DNA of 64,000 nucleotides from Luteimonas aestuarii (GTDB lineage: Bacteria > Pseudomonadota > Gammaproteobacteria > Xanthomonadales > Xanthomonadaceae), in the NCBI RefSeq assembly GCF_004357985.1, contig NZ_SMTF01000005.1, positions 1 to 64,000 of the forward strand, in the 5' to 3' direction. The translations under genes were made by a program, and so were the position numbers. The notes under the pieces were generated by a model that had not been told where the DNA came from, searched no databases, and saw only the letters and a program-made list of their open reading frames with translations. Each line of letters begins with the position of its first letter. Position 1 is the stretch's first letter. Shown in pieces: positions 44,459 through 53,095 of the stretch.

Positions 44459-45934
44459 TCACAACCCCCTCGCCGCTTCCGCCACCGCGCGGAACAGCGC
44501 GCGCCCCTTGTTCATCGTCTCCTCCCACTCCTTTTGCGGATCGGAGTCGAACACGATGCCGGCACCGGCCTGCACGTGCAGCTTGCCGTCCTGGATGACC
44601 GCGGTGCGGATGGCGATGGCGGTGTCGGCATCGCCGTGCCAGCCGAGGTAGCCGATGGCGCCGGCATAGACGTTGCGTTTCACCGGCTCCAGTTCGCGGA
44701 TGATCTCCAGCGCGCGGATCTTCGGCGCGCCGCTGACGGTGCCGGCCGGGAACGTCGCGCGCAGCACGTCGGCATAGCTCAGCCCCGGCTGCAACCGGCC
44801 GGTGACCTCGCTGACGATGTGCATGACGTGGCTGTAGCGTTCGATCACGAAACTCTCGCCCACCGCGACGCTGCCGGCCTCGGCGACGTGGCCCACGTCG
44901 TTGCGGCCCAGGTCGATCAGCATCAGGTGTTCGGCGCGTTCCTTGGGGTCGGCCAGCAGTTCGGCTTCGAGTGCCACGTCCTCATCGTGCGTGGCCCCGC
45001 GCGGGCGGGTGCCGGCGATGGGGCGCACGGTGACGTCGCCCGCCTGCAGGCGCACCAGGATTTCCGGCGACGAACCCACGACCTGGGTCTCGCCGGTATC
45101 GAGGAAATACATGTACGGCGACGGGTTCATCGCGCGCAGCGCGCGGTATACATCGACCGGGCGCGCATCGAACGGCACGCTCATGCGCTGCGACAGCACC
45201 ACCTGGAAGGCATCGCCCGCGGCGATGTAGTCCTTGGCCTTCGCCACCGCGTCGAGGAAGCCCTCGCGGGTGAAGCCGGATTCGAAGTGCGCTTCGTCCA
45301 GCGCTTCGGGCCGGAGGATCTCGGGATAACCGGCGCCCGCATGGCGCAGGCGATGCGCCAGCGCATCCAGGCGACGGTTGGCGCGCGCCCAGGCCTGCGG
45401 CTGGCGCGGGTCGGCGTGGACGACGAGGTACAGCCGGCCCTTGAGGTTGTCGAACACGGCGACTTCCTCGCTGAGCATCAGCAGGATGTCGGGCGTGCCC
45501 AGTTCGTCCGGCTTGGCATTCGCCTTGAGCCGCGGCTCGATGTATTCGATGCATTCGAAGCCGAACCAGCCCACCAGGCCGCCGGTGAATCCGGGCAAGC
45601 CTTGCAGCTTCGGCACCGAATGCTCGATGCGCAGGCGCTCGACTTCGGCGAACGGGTCGGCGACTTCACGCGTTTCGACCACCTCGCCATGCTCGCTCAC
45701 CGTCAGCGTGTGGCCGTGGAAGGCGTACACGCGCGTGGCGGGCAGGCCGATGATCGAATGGCGACCGAAGCGTTCGCCGCCCTCGACCGATTCGAACAGG
45801 TAGGTGTGCGGGCCGTCGGCGAGCTTCAGGTACACCGACAGCGGGGTGTCGAGGTCGGACAGCACCTCGCGCACCACGGGGATGCGGGTGAAGCCTTCAG
45901 CGGTGGCGCGTTGGAACTCGTCTTGCGTGGTCAC
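44459..45934 (-). CDS. trpE: Anthranilate synthase component I
   Basis: A 491-residue chorismate-using enzyme, the first committed step of tryptophan synthesis. The N-terminal tryptophan feedback site has TYLFESVEGGERFGRHS; the catalytic half shows GDAFQVVLSQRM, PIAGTRPRGATHDED, ERAEHLMLIDLGRNDVG and GTVSGAPKIRALEII. The start is GTG at 45934, with AAGGA upstream; homology begins here. A Trp-codon-rich frame overlaps this start (see 45897-46040). Confidence 0.95.
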   Translation of the reverse strand: MTTQDEFQRATAEGFTRIPVVREVLSDLDTPLSVYLKLADGPHTYLFESVEGGERFGRHSIIGLPATRVYAFHGHTLTVSEHGEVVETREVADPFAEVERLRIEHSVPKLQGLPGFTGGLVGWFGFECIEYIEPRLKANAKPDELGTPDILLMLSEEVAVFDNLKGRLYLVVHADPRQPQAWARANRRLDALAHRLRHAGAGYPEILRPEALDEAHFESGFTREGFLDAVAKAKDYIAAGDAFQVVLSQRMSVPFDARPVDVYRALRAMNPSPYMYFLDTGETQVVGSSPEILVRLQAGDVTVRPIAGTRPRGATHDEDVALEAELLADPKERAEHLMLIDLGRNDVGHVAEAGSVAVGESFVIERYSHVMHIVSEVTGRLQPGLSYADVLRATFPAGTVSGAPKIRALEIIRELEPVKRNVYAGAIGYLGWHGDADTAIAIRTAVIQDGKLHVQAGAGIVFDSDPQKEWEETMNKGRALFRAVAEAARGL

Positions 45935-46040
45935 GCGGCATTTCCTTGGGGTGCGAACGGGCGATGGCGAGGGTGGCATCGGGCCACCATCGCCAGCCTT
46001 CGCCGGCGGCAGGGAAATGCGGGAGTGCAGGCGCGTCCAT
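45897..46040 (-). CDS. Possible Trp-rich leader peptide upstream of trpE
   Basis: A 47-codon frame beginning ATG at 46040 encodes a peptide with Trp at positions 16, 18 and 19 (GEGWRWWPDATL) and overlaps the trpE start by 38 bases. Three Trp codons in four positions, located inside a hairpin just before trpE, are what a ribosome-sensing leader would need. No Shine-Dalgarno is clear and the peptide is longer than classical trpL, so this may be chance. Confidence 0.3.
   Translation of the reverse strand: MDAPALPHFPAAGEGWRWWPDATLAIARSHPKEMPRDHARRVPTRHR
45960..45994 (-). promoter_or_regulatory. Long hairpin in the trpE leader
   Basis: On the minus strand GGCGATGG/CCATCGCC and, inside or competing with it, GGTGGC/GCCACC can pair around a CCGAT loop. 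The stem contains the tandem Trp codons and ends about 14 bases before the trpE ribosome site. No T-run follows, so it is not a standard terminator; translational control is possible. A second hairpin (CCCTGT/ACAGGG) lies at 46064-46079. Confidence 0.4.
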
Positions 46041-46139
46041 GGGCGGCAATGTAACCGCTCGGCCCCTGTTTTTACAGGGCTCCTGCGCCGGCACCTGCGC
46101 CGTGCCCGGCATCGTCGCCCGCACGCAAGTGACCGCGCG

Positions 46140-47066
46140 CTATGCCAGCAGCGGGCAATCCACGGGCAGGTGCATCCGCACCCGCTTCGGTACGCACTCG
46201 ATGCGGAAGCGCGTGGCTTCCACCGGCTCGCCATCGAGATTGAGGCTCAGTGGCTCGGTGGACTCGATCTCCACCCAGGGCAGCCGCGCACGGGTGGCGA
46301 TCCGGTCCAGTGCGGCGTCCTTGCCTTCCGACAGGACCGCGCGCAGCGTCGCGGCCACCTCGCCCTCGAGCGGCGGCACCACGGTCAGGTCCAGCAGTCC
46401 GTCGTCGAGCAGGGCATCCGGGCACAGCGCCTGCCCGCCACCCGCCTGCCGGCCGTTGCCGATGCCCAGCGCGATGAAGTCGCCCTGCCAGGCGAAGTCC
46501 GGTCCGCGGAAGGCGGCCTGCACGGGCTCGATCCGGCCCAGCTTCGACAGACCGGTCAGCACGTAGGCCAGGCCACCGAGCATCTTCTTCAGGCCTTCAT
46601 TGGTCTCGACCGTGATCCGCGTGCCGAAGCCGCCGCTGGCGAGGTTGGCACACCAGTGCACCTGGCCACCGGCGTCGATGCGCAGCACGTCGATGGCATG
46701 GGCGGGACGCGAGGCTGCCAGCTCCATCGCCGGCAGCGGGTCCAGCGGAACGCCGGTCGCCGTGGCGAAGTCGTTGGCGGTGCCCATCGGCACCAGCGCC
46801 AGCGACGGCAGCGACGACGCGTCGCGCTCGCCATGCGCCAGCGCGGAGACCACTTCGCTCAGGGTGCCATCGCCGCCCGCCGCCAGCAGCACGTCGATGC
46901 GATCGTCGATGGCTTCGGCGACATAGCGGTCCGCATCGCCGCCTTCCCAGGTGACGCGCACGCCCAGCTCGATGCCGCGGCTGCGCATCACGTGCACGGC
47001 CTCGCGCAGGTCCTCGTCGCCCGCGGACTTGCCGTTGAGGATCAAACGCCAGCGCGGGTGGGTCAT
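46140..47066 (-). CDS. YegS-like lipid (diacylglycerol-type) kinase
   Basis: A 308-residue kinase with the diacylglycerol kinase catalytic pattern: [17 protein letters not shown] (nucleotide loop), [15 protein letters not shown] and [15 protein letters not shown]. The C-terminal [23 protein letters not shown] belongs to the family's beta domain. It most resembles YegS, a cytosolic or membrane-associated phosphatidylglycerol kinase in E. coli. The start at 47066 is the homology-supported ATG. It stands between rpe and trpE, which is not a functional link that I can explain. Confidence 0.85.
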   Translation of the reverse strand: MTHPRWRLILNGKSAGDEDLREAVHVMRSRGIELGVRVTWEGGDADRYVAEAIDDRIDVLLAAGGDGTLSEVVSALAHGERDASSLPSLALVPMGTANDFATATGVPLDPLPAMELAASRPAHAIDVLRIDAGGQVHWCANLASGGFGTRITVETNEGLKKMLGGLAYVLTGLSKLGRIEPVQAAFRGPDFAWQGDFIALGIGNGRQAGGGQALCPDALLDDGLLDLTVVPPLEGEVAATLRAVLSEGKDAALDRIATRARLPWVEIESTEPLSLNLDGEPVEATRFRIECVPKRVRMHLPVDCPLLA

Positions 47067-47303
47067 GGCAGGCCTGCAGGGGATGGCTGGCGCGCACTCT
47101 GCCGCACAAGTTGTTGCGATGGCGTCACGCAACCGTCATGGCGCATCCGGAGAATGGAAGGCCATAGCAGGGATGGACGACCGGGGCGGGATGGCCCCAC
47201 TTCTCCAGGGCGGCGCCAGCAATGGCGACGCCCTTTTTCCCTGGGCGCTCCACGCCTGCTCCGCATCGCTCGGTACGGCAATGCCAAGCAGGTTCGACTC
47301 TGC

Positions 47304-47987
47304 TCAGGCACGCAGGCCGCGTGCGTCGGCCACCTCGGCACGCATCCGGTCGATCACCGCCTTGTAGTCGGGCTGGCCGAAGATCGCCGACCCCGCCACG
47401 AAGGTATCCGCGCCTGCCGCCGCGATCTGGCCGATGTTGTCCGGCTTCACGCCGCCGTCGATCTCCAGCCGGATCGGCTTGCCGCTCGCGTCGATGCGCG
47501 CGCGCACCTTGCGCAGCTTGTCCAGCGCGGACGGGATGAAGCCCTGCCCGCCGAACCCCGGGTTGACCGACATCAGCAGCACCAGGTCCAAATCTTCCAG
47601 CACCCAGTCCAGCACCTCCACCGGCGTGGCGGGATTGAGCACCAGGCCGGCCTGGCAGCCGTGCGACTTGATCAGCTGGATGGTGCGATGCACGTGCGCG
47701 CTGGCTTCGGGATGGAAGCTGATGAGGCTGGCGCCGGCCTTGCCGAAGTCGGGGACGATGCGGTCCACCGGCTCGACCATCAGGTGCACGTCGATCGGCG
47801 CTGTCACGCCATGCTTGCGCAGCGCCTCGCAGACCAGCGGGCCGATGGTGAGGTTGGGCACGTAATGGTTGTCCATCACGTCGAAGTGCACCCAGTCGGC
47901 GCCAGCCGCCAGCACGTCGTCCACCTCCTCGCCCAACTTCGCGAAGTTGGCGGAGAGGATGGATGGAGCGATCAGGCAATCGGACAT
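47304..47987 (-). CDS. rpe: Ribulose-phosphate 3-epimerase
   Basis: A 227-residue TIM-barrel enzyme interconverting ribulose-5- and xylulose-5-phosphate. [49 protein letters not shown] and [11 protein letters not shown] are the family signatures. Its place upstream of trpE is common in gammaproteobacteria and may secure PRPP precursors. The 237 bases behind it (47067-47303) contain no supported feature. Confidence 0.96.
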   Translation of the reverse strand: MSDCLIAPSILSANFAKLGEEVDDVLAAGADWVHFDVMDNHYVPNLTIGPLVCEALRKHGVTAPIDVHLMVEPVDRIVPDFGKAGASLISFHPEASAHVHRTIQLIKSHGCQAGLVLNPATPVEVLDWVLEDLDLVLLMSVNPGFGGQGFIPSALDKLRKVRARIDASGKPIRLEIDGGVKPDNIGQIAAAGADTFVAGSAIFGQPDYKAVIDRMRAEVADARGLRA

Positions 47988-48248
47988 CGTGGTTTCCCGG
48001 GTGGACCCGACGCGCAGCGCGCCAGCGCACGATTCTAGTGCGACAAGGCGCGCCTTTCACTCGTCACTCCGTGTGCACGGGCGTGAACCCGGCGCAACAC
48101 GGGCCTGAACGCATGCATCGGGATGCACATCCGCGGACGTAGCGTCGAACAGCGGACACAGTTCCGCTTGCACACCGCCACCGGCCAGGAACCACGCCGG
48201 GGTGGATACCCACCCGGGTCCATGAGGGCCCAGACGCAGGAGCAACCC

Positions 48249-49085
48249 ATGAAGCACACACTCGCACTCGGCATCGGCCTCGCCGTCGCGGCCACCGCCG
48301 CACCCGCCTTCGCGCAATCCGCCGACGGATGGACCGGCGGTTACGTCGGTGGCCATGTCGGCCGCGCCAGCAAGCCCGACGACGGCGAAGATCGTTTCCT
48401 GTTCGACACCAACCTCGACGGCAACTTCAACGACGTCGTGCGCACCGCGGCAGGCGCGGATGCGTTCTCCCCCGGCTTTTGCAATGGCGTTGCCGAAGGC
48501 GCCACCCCGGCCGAAGGCTGCCGCGGCAACAGTGGCGGTGCCGACTGGGGCCTGCGCGCGGGCTACGACTGGCAGGTGGGCGATGCCTGGGTGTTCGGCG
48601 TGGTGGGCGAGTACGCCATGAATGACATCCGCGATGGCGTCACCGCCTACAGCACCACGCCGGCGTTTTACACCATGCTGCGCAAGGTGGACCACATGTA
48701 CGCCATCCGCGCGCGAGGCGGCTTCGCGTTCGGCGAGCGCGGCGAGAACCTCGTCTATGCCACCGCCGGTCCGGCGCGTGCGCGCGTCGAGAATGTGCAC
48801 CTGACCAGCAACGGCGTGAACACCTTCACCGACAGCGGCGACCACACCGTGTCCGGGCGCCAGTGGGGCGTGGGCTACGAGCGCCTGATCGGCGACAACT
48901 TCAGCATCGGCGTGGAGTACCTGATGACCGAACTGCGCGATCGCGACTACCGCGTGCGTGCGTCCGGCCCGGCACCTGCCACGAATCCCTTCATCCTCGT
49001 CGACGCGGACGGCACGGACTTCCGCCGCAGCGACGAGGACCTGGATTTCGACAGCCTGCGCGTCACGGCCAGCTGGCGTTTCTGA
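48249..49085 (+). CDS. Outer-membrane beta-barrel protein (Omp25-like)
   Basis: A 278-residue exported protein. The signal peptide is GIGLAVAATAAPAFAQ; the mature part begins GWTGGYVGGHVG and ends in SLRVTASWRF, a barrel-type C-terminus with terminal Phe. Repeated strands such as WGLRAGYDWQVGDAWVFGVVGEY and WGVGYERLIGDNFSIGVEYLM match the OMP_b-brl family of small porin-like or surface antigens. The start ATG has CAGGAG upstream. The role is unknown. Confidence 0.8.
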   Translation: MKHTLALGIGLAVAATAAPAFAQSADGWTGGYVGGHVGRASKPDDGEDRFLFDTNLDGNFNDVVRTAAGADAFSPGFCNGVAEGATPAEGCRGNSGGADWGLRAGYDWQVGDAWVFGVVGEYAMNDIRDGVTAYSTTPAFYTMLRKVDHMYAIRARGGFAFGERGENLVYATAGPARARVENVHLTSNGVNTFTDSGDHTVSGRQWGVGYERLIGDNFSIGVEYLMTELRDRDYRVRASGPAPATNPFILVDADGTDFRRSDEDLDFDSLRVTASWRF

Positions 49086-49130
49086 TCGGTGCGGTGAACA
49101 CCACCGGGCGCGGCCGCGCGCCGCCCCGGT

Positions 49131-49460
49131 TCACCCGCGACGACGCGCGGCCTTGATGCGATCGTAGGCGGCGTTGATCTCGCGCGCCTTCTTCTCCGCC
49201 TCGGCGCGCTGTTCCGGCGTGGCCTCGCCCAGCTTGTCCGGATGGTACTGCGACATCAGCCGGCGATAGGCTTGGTCGATCTCGGCGTCGCTGGCATCGC
49301 GCTCCACCCCCAGCACGCGCCAGGGCGTGGCCTTCTTCGGGAAGATCCAGTCGGCATCGAAGGCATGGCCGATGATCAGGCCGATCACGCCACCACCCGG
49401 GTGCCGCAGCAGCAGCCAGCCCGCGATGAAGCCAAGGAGTTTTCCGTACCAGCGCGTCAT
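49131..49460 (-). CDS. Membrane-anchored J-domain protein
   Basis: A 109-residue protein with an N-terminal hydrophobic, glycine-rich segment ([27 protein letters not shown]) and a C-terminal J domain, [34 protein letters not shown], containing the HPD motif needed to stimulate Hsp70. It resembles DjlA but lacks the central domain. It is divergent from purC. Confidence 0.85.
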   Translation of the reverse strand: MTRWYGKLLGFIAGWLLLRHPGGGVIGLIIGHAFDADWIFPKKATPWRVLGVERDASDAEIDQAYRRLMSQYHPDKLGEATPEQRAEAEKKAREINAAYDRIKAARRRG

Positions 49461-49588
49461 GGCCACAGTGTAGCCCGCGCGGGCCGCTGATCGCCTGCCG
49501 GGTCGCAGCCCGGGCCGCCTGCCTCCATCCGGACTGCATTTGGCCGTCGATGGCCCTACACTTGCCCGCCCGCCCGCAGGAACCTGCC

Positions 49589-50485
49589 TTGGCGACGACC
49601 CTGCTGTCCTCCGACCTGCCCGGCCTGGCGCTGCGCCATCGCGGCAAGGTGCGCGACGTGTTCGACCTCGGCGACGACAAGCTGCTGATCGTCGCCAGCG
49701 ACCGCCTCAGCGCGTTCGACGTGGTGCTGCCGGATCCGATCCCCGGCAAGGGCGAGATGCTGTGCCAGATCAGCAATTTCTGGTTCGGCAAGACCGCCTC
49801 GCTGATGCCCAACCACCTGACCGGCATCGACGTGGCCAGCGTACTTCCCGAAGGCGTGGACGCAGCGCTGTACGCCCAGCGCGCGGTGGTGACGAAGAAG
49901 CTCAAGCCGGTGCCGATCGAAGCCATCGCCCGCGGCTACGTCATCGGCAGCGGCTGGAAGGACTACCAGCGCACCGGGCGCGTCAGCGGGATTGCCCTGC
50001 CCGACGGCCTGCGCCAGGCAGAACAGTTGCCGGAACCGATCTTCACCCCGTCCACCAAGGCCGCCGTCGGCGACCACGACGAGAACATCGACTTCGACAC
50101 CGCGGTCAAGCTGGCCGGCGCGGACCTCGCCGAGCAGGTGCGCGACGCCACGCTGCGCCTGTACACGTTCGCCGCGGCGCATGCCGCCGAGCGCGGCATC
50201 ATCCTGGCCGACACGAAGTTCGAGTTCGGCACCGACGAAACCGGCCGCCTCTACGTGATGGACGAAATGCTCACGCCGGATTCGTCCCGCTACTGGCCCG
50301 CCGACGAGTACGCAGTGGGTACCAGCCCGCCGAGCTACGACAAGCAGATCGTCCGCGATTACCTGGAAACGCTGGACTGGGACAAGACCCCGCCCGGCCC
50401 GCGGTTGCCTGCGGAAGTGATCGAGCGCACGCGGGCGCGGTATGCGGAGGCGTTGCAGAGGCTGGCGGGCATCCATGTCGATTGA
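49589..50485 (+). CDS. purC: Phosphoribosylaminoimidazole-succinocarboxamide synthase
   Basis: A 298-residue SAICAR synthetase of purine synthesis. [64 protein letters not shown]-type motifs (seen in parts), [10 protein letters not shown] and [13 protein letters not shown] identify it. The likely start is TTG at 49589, with AGGAA seven bases upstream and the [11 protein letters not shown]-terminus of relatives; an ATG 13 codons earlier has no ribosome site. Confidence 0.95.
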   Translation: MATTLLSSDLPGLALRHRGKVRDVFDLGDDKLLIVASDRLSAFDVVLPDPIPGKGEMLCQISNFWFGKTASLMPNHLTGIDVASVLPEGVDAALYAQRAVVTKKLKPVPIEAIARGYVIGSGWKDYQRTGRVSGIALPDGLRQAEQLPEPIFTPSTKAAVGDHDENIDFDTAVKLAGADLAEQVRDATLRLYTFAAAHAAERGIILADTKFEFGTDETGRLYVMDEMLTPDSSRYWPADEYAVGTSPPSYDKQIVRDYLETLDWDKTPPGPRLPAEVIERTRARYAEALQRLAGIHVD

Positions 50486-50543
50486 CGTGCGCCGCGCGTA
50501 GCGCCATGTTGTCTTTCCGCACCTGGAGACCGGGAGCCTTGCG

Positions 50544-51041
50544 TTGAACACGCCGACCCACGATTCCGAAGCACGTCCCATCGACCGCTGGTTCGCCAGC
50601 TATTCCGCGGACCATCGCAATGATGCGAACCAGTGGATCCACGTGTTCGCGGTGCCGTTGATCCTGTGGAGCGTGATCGGGTTGTTGTGGTGCGTGCCTG
50701 TGCCGGGCCACTTCTTCCGGCAGGGGCTGTGGGCGGCGCTGGCGATGTTCGCGGCGTGGATGTTCTATTTCCATGCCTCGCGACGGATCGGCTTCGGCAT
50801 GCTGGCGATCTTCGTGTCGCTGTCGTGGCTCACGCGCTGGATCCACGATACGCAGGGCACGCAGTTCCTGCTGTGGCTGTCGGTGGGCGTGTTCGTGGCG
50901 GCGTGGATCGCGCAGTTCGTCGGCCACAGCAAGCTGTTCGAAGGCAAGAAGCCGAGTTTCTTCACCGACCTGCGCTACCTGCTGATCGGGCCGGCGTGGG
51001 TGCTGTCGAAGCTGTACCGGAAGCTGGGCTGGCGCTGGTAG
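50544..51041 (+). CDS. Mpo1-like (DUF962) membrane protein
   Basis: A 165-residue protein with about four helices and the DUF962 histidine pattern: SYSADHRNDANQWIHVFAVP, YFHASRRIGF and QFVGHSKLFEGKKPSF. Yeast Mpo1 is an Fe(II) dioxygenase of 2-hydroxy fatty acid alpha-oxidation; the bacterial role is untested. The start is TTG at 50544, with GGGAG upstream. Confidence 0.85.
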   Translation: MNTPTHDSEARPIDRWFASYSADHRNDANQWIHVFAVPLILWSVIGLLWCVPVPGHFFRQGLWAALAMFAAWMFYFHASRRIGFGMLAIFVSLSWLTRWIHDTQGTQFLLWLSVGVFVAAWIAQFVGHSKLFEGKKPSFFTDLRYLLIGPAWVLSKLYRKLGWRW

Positions 51042-51173
51042 GCAATCCACCTGCCACGCATGTGGCAGGCCATGGCGCGGACCTGAAGGCGTAAACTGTC
51101 GCCTCCGCCGGCGTCGGTCGGCGTGCCCCGGCCCCACGCGTGTCGCGGCGGCCCTCCTCCACAGGTTCTTGCC

Positions 51174-52082
51174 ATGACGTCCCCGGGTCTGCGCGGGCGC
51201 GACCTCGCGCTGGTGTTGCTGGTCTGCCTGTTCTGGGCAGTGAACTTCCTCACCTCGGCGCATGCGCTGCAGGAAGTGCCGCCGTTCCTGTTCACCGCGA
51301 TGCGGATGGCGATCCTGGCGGCGATGCTGGGGCTGTTCATGCGCGTGCCGCCACGCGAACAGTGGGGCCGGCTGGGCGCGGTGGCGCTGTTCAACGGCGT
51401 GCTGCATTTCGGCACCAGCTTCCTGGCGCTGAAGCTGGCCGGCAACCTGTCGTCGCCGGCCATCGTCACCCAGGTCTACGTGCCGATGGCGGTGTTGCTG
51501 GCGTGGTGGGTGCTGGGCGAGCGCTTCGGCTGGCGCACGGGACTGGGCATCGGCATCAGTTTCGCCGGCGTGCTGGTGCTGGGCTTCGACCCGATGGTGC
51601 TGGAGCGCCCGGCAGCATTGTTCGTGATGATGGGGTCGTCGCTGATGGTGGCCATCGGCACCGTGCTGATGCGCAAGCTCAAGGGCGTGTCGATGGTCGA
51701 CCAGCAGGGCTGGACCGCGGTGCTGAGCCTGTTGCCGCTGCTGGCGATCAGCGCGATGTTCGAGCCGGGCAGCTTCGAGGCGCTGCGCAACGCCAGCTGG
51801 ATCGGCTGGGGCGGCGCGCTGTACGCGGCGGTGTTCGCCTCGCTGCTGGGCCACGGCGTGTTTTATTGGCTGGTGCAAAGGCATCCGGTGGCGCAGGTCA
51901 CGCCCTACCTGTTGCTCACGCCGGTGTTGGCCGTGGGGCTGGGCATCGTGTTCTGGGGCGACCGGCCGGGGCCGGCGCTGTGGATCGGTGGCGCCATGGT
52001 GCTGGGCGGCGTGCTGCTGATCGCGATCCGCACGCTGCAGAAGGCGCGCCCGCCGATCGCCGAGGTTACGCCGGAGGTGTGA
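51174..52082 (+). CDS. EamA-family DMT transporter
   Basis: A 302-residue inner-membrane protein with ten predicted helices in two EamA repeats (LLVCLFWAVNFLTSAHAL... and GWGGALYAAVFASLLGHGVFYWL...). The SSPAIVTQVYVPMAVLLAWWVLGERF and LLLTPVLAVGLGIVFWGDRPG stretches end each repeat. It is probably an amino-acid or metabolite exporter; the substrate is unknown. It overlaps the converging gene by 17 bases. Confidence 0.85.
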   Translation: MTSPGLRGRDLALVLLVCLFWAVNFLTSAHALQEVPPFLFTAMRMAILAAMLGLFMRVPPREQWGRLGAVALFNGVLHFGTSFLALKLAGNLSSPAIVTQVYVPMAVLLAWWVLGERFGWRTGLGIGISFAGVLVLGFDPMVLERPAALFVMMGSSLMVAIGTVLMRKLKGVSMVDQQGWTAVLSLLPLLAISAMFEPGSFEALRNASWIGWGGALYAAVFASLLGHGVFYWLVQRHPVAQVTPYLLLTPVLAVGLGIVFWGDRPGPALWIGGAMVLGGVLLIAIRTLQKARPPIAEVTPEV

Positions 52083-52938
52083 GTTCGGCCTCGGTGGGCG
52101 CGAAGCCGCGCGGCGCGTAGCCGAAGTCGCGCATTGCAGGCGCGGCATCGAACACCAGGTCCTCGCGCATCCGCGCCAGCGCGGCGTCGTTGAAATCGCG
52201 CGCCACGCCTGCGATGCGAGCCGCCGACAGCAGGGCGCGGAACAGGCCGGGCGGCAGCACCGCCAGGCGCGGCGAGGGTCGCAGCGCCGACAGGATGCGC
52301 GCCACCATCTCGCGATACGGCAAGGTCTCGCCGCCGGGCACGGCGTACACCTTGCCGGCGGTGGCGGGCGCGGCGATGCAGGCAAGTGCCGCCGCGGCCA
52401 GATCCTCGACGTGCACCGGCTGGCGCAGCCCGATCGCATCGGACGGCAGCGCGAACCCGCGCAGGCGCCGCGCCAGCTGCGCGATGCGGGTCACGTTGAG
52501 GTCGCGGCCAGCGCCATGGACCAGGGTGGGACGCAGCACCGTCGCGGCGATGTCCATGCGCGAGGCCGCGTCGAACAGCAGCCGCTCGGCCTCGCGCAGG
52601 CGCGCGGCGACGGCGCGCTCGGCATCGTCGCTGGAGTCGCGCTTCACCTCAGCACTGGTCGACCCGAACATCACCACGCGCGGAGTGGACGCGTCTCCAC
52701 GCGCGAGCCAGCGGGCGAAGGCATCGGAGGGGCCGCAACTGAAGATCGCATCCGCGTGTCGCGGCAAGTCCGGAATCCGTTCAAGGCTCCCCAGCGCCCA
52801 GTCGATGCCTGCGACCGCGGGCCGGGGTGATCGCGACACGGCCACAACCTGCCAGCCGTCCGCGGCCAGCCGCCGCAGCAGCGGCACGCCGATCTGCCCG
52901 CTGCCGCCGAACACCACCGCCACGCGCGCAGCGCTCAT
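52066..52938 (-). CDS. NAD(P)-binding epimerase/dehydrogenase-like protein
   Basis: A 290-residue atypical SDR. The cofactor loop is VVFGGSGQIGVPLLRRL; FGSTSAEVKRD and TVLRPTLVHGAGRDLNVTRIAQLARRLRGF correspond to strands of NmrA- or epimerase-like proteins, and HVEDLAAAALACI is a typical helix. The canonical YxxxK dyad is not visible, so a regulatory or degenerate role is possible. The start is the ATG at 52938 (AAAGG nearby). Confidence 0.75.
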   Translation of the reverse strand: MSAARVAVVFGGSGQIGVPLLRRLAADGWQVVAVSRSPRPAVAGIDWALGSLERIPDLPRHADAIFSCGPSDAFARWLARGDASTPRVVMFGSTSAEVKRDSSDDAERAVAARLREAERLLFDAASRMDIAATVLRPTLVHGAGRDLNVTRIAQLARRLRGFALPSDAIGLRQPVHVEDLAAAALACIAAPATAGKVYAVPGGETLPYREMVARILSALRPSPRLAVLPPGLFRALLSAARIAGVARDFNDAALARMREDLVFDAAPAMRDFGYAPRGFAPTEAELTPPA

Positions 52939-53095
52939 GCGCACGCGCCTTTCGCGCACGCGTGTATTAATCGGTGTGTGCGGTGCTCGCGGGGCATCGC
53001 ATCAGGATACTTCGCGCGGAGCTGAACACGGCATCGGGTAAACTCGGGACGGTGCGATGCCGCGGCATTGCGAATGGTTCACCGGACAACCCCCC

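Noticed and set aside
46064-46079. CCCTGT/ACAGGG hairpin as terminator of the YegS-like gene
   Set aside because: The stem is only six pairs and is not followed by a T-run on the minus strand.
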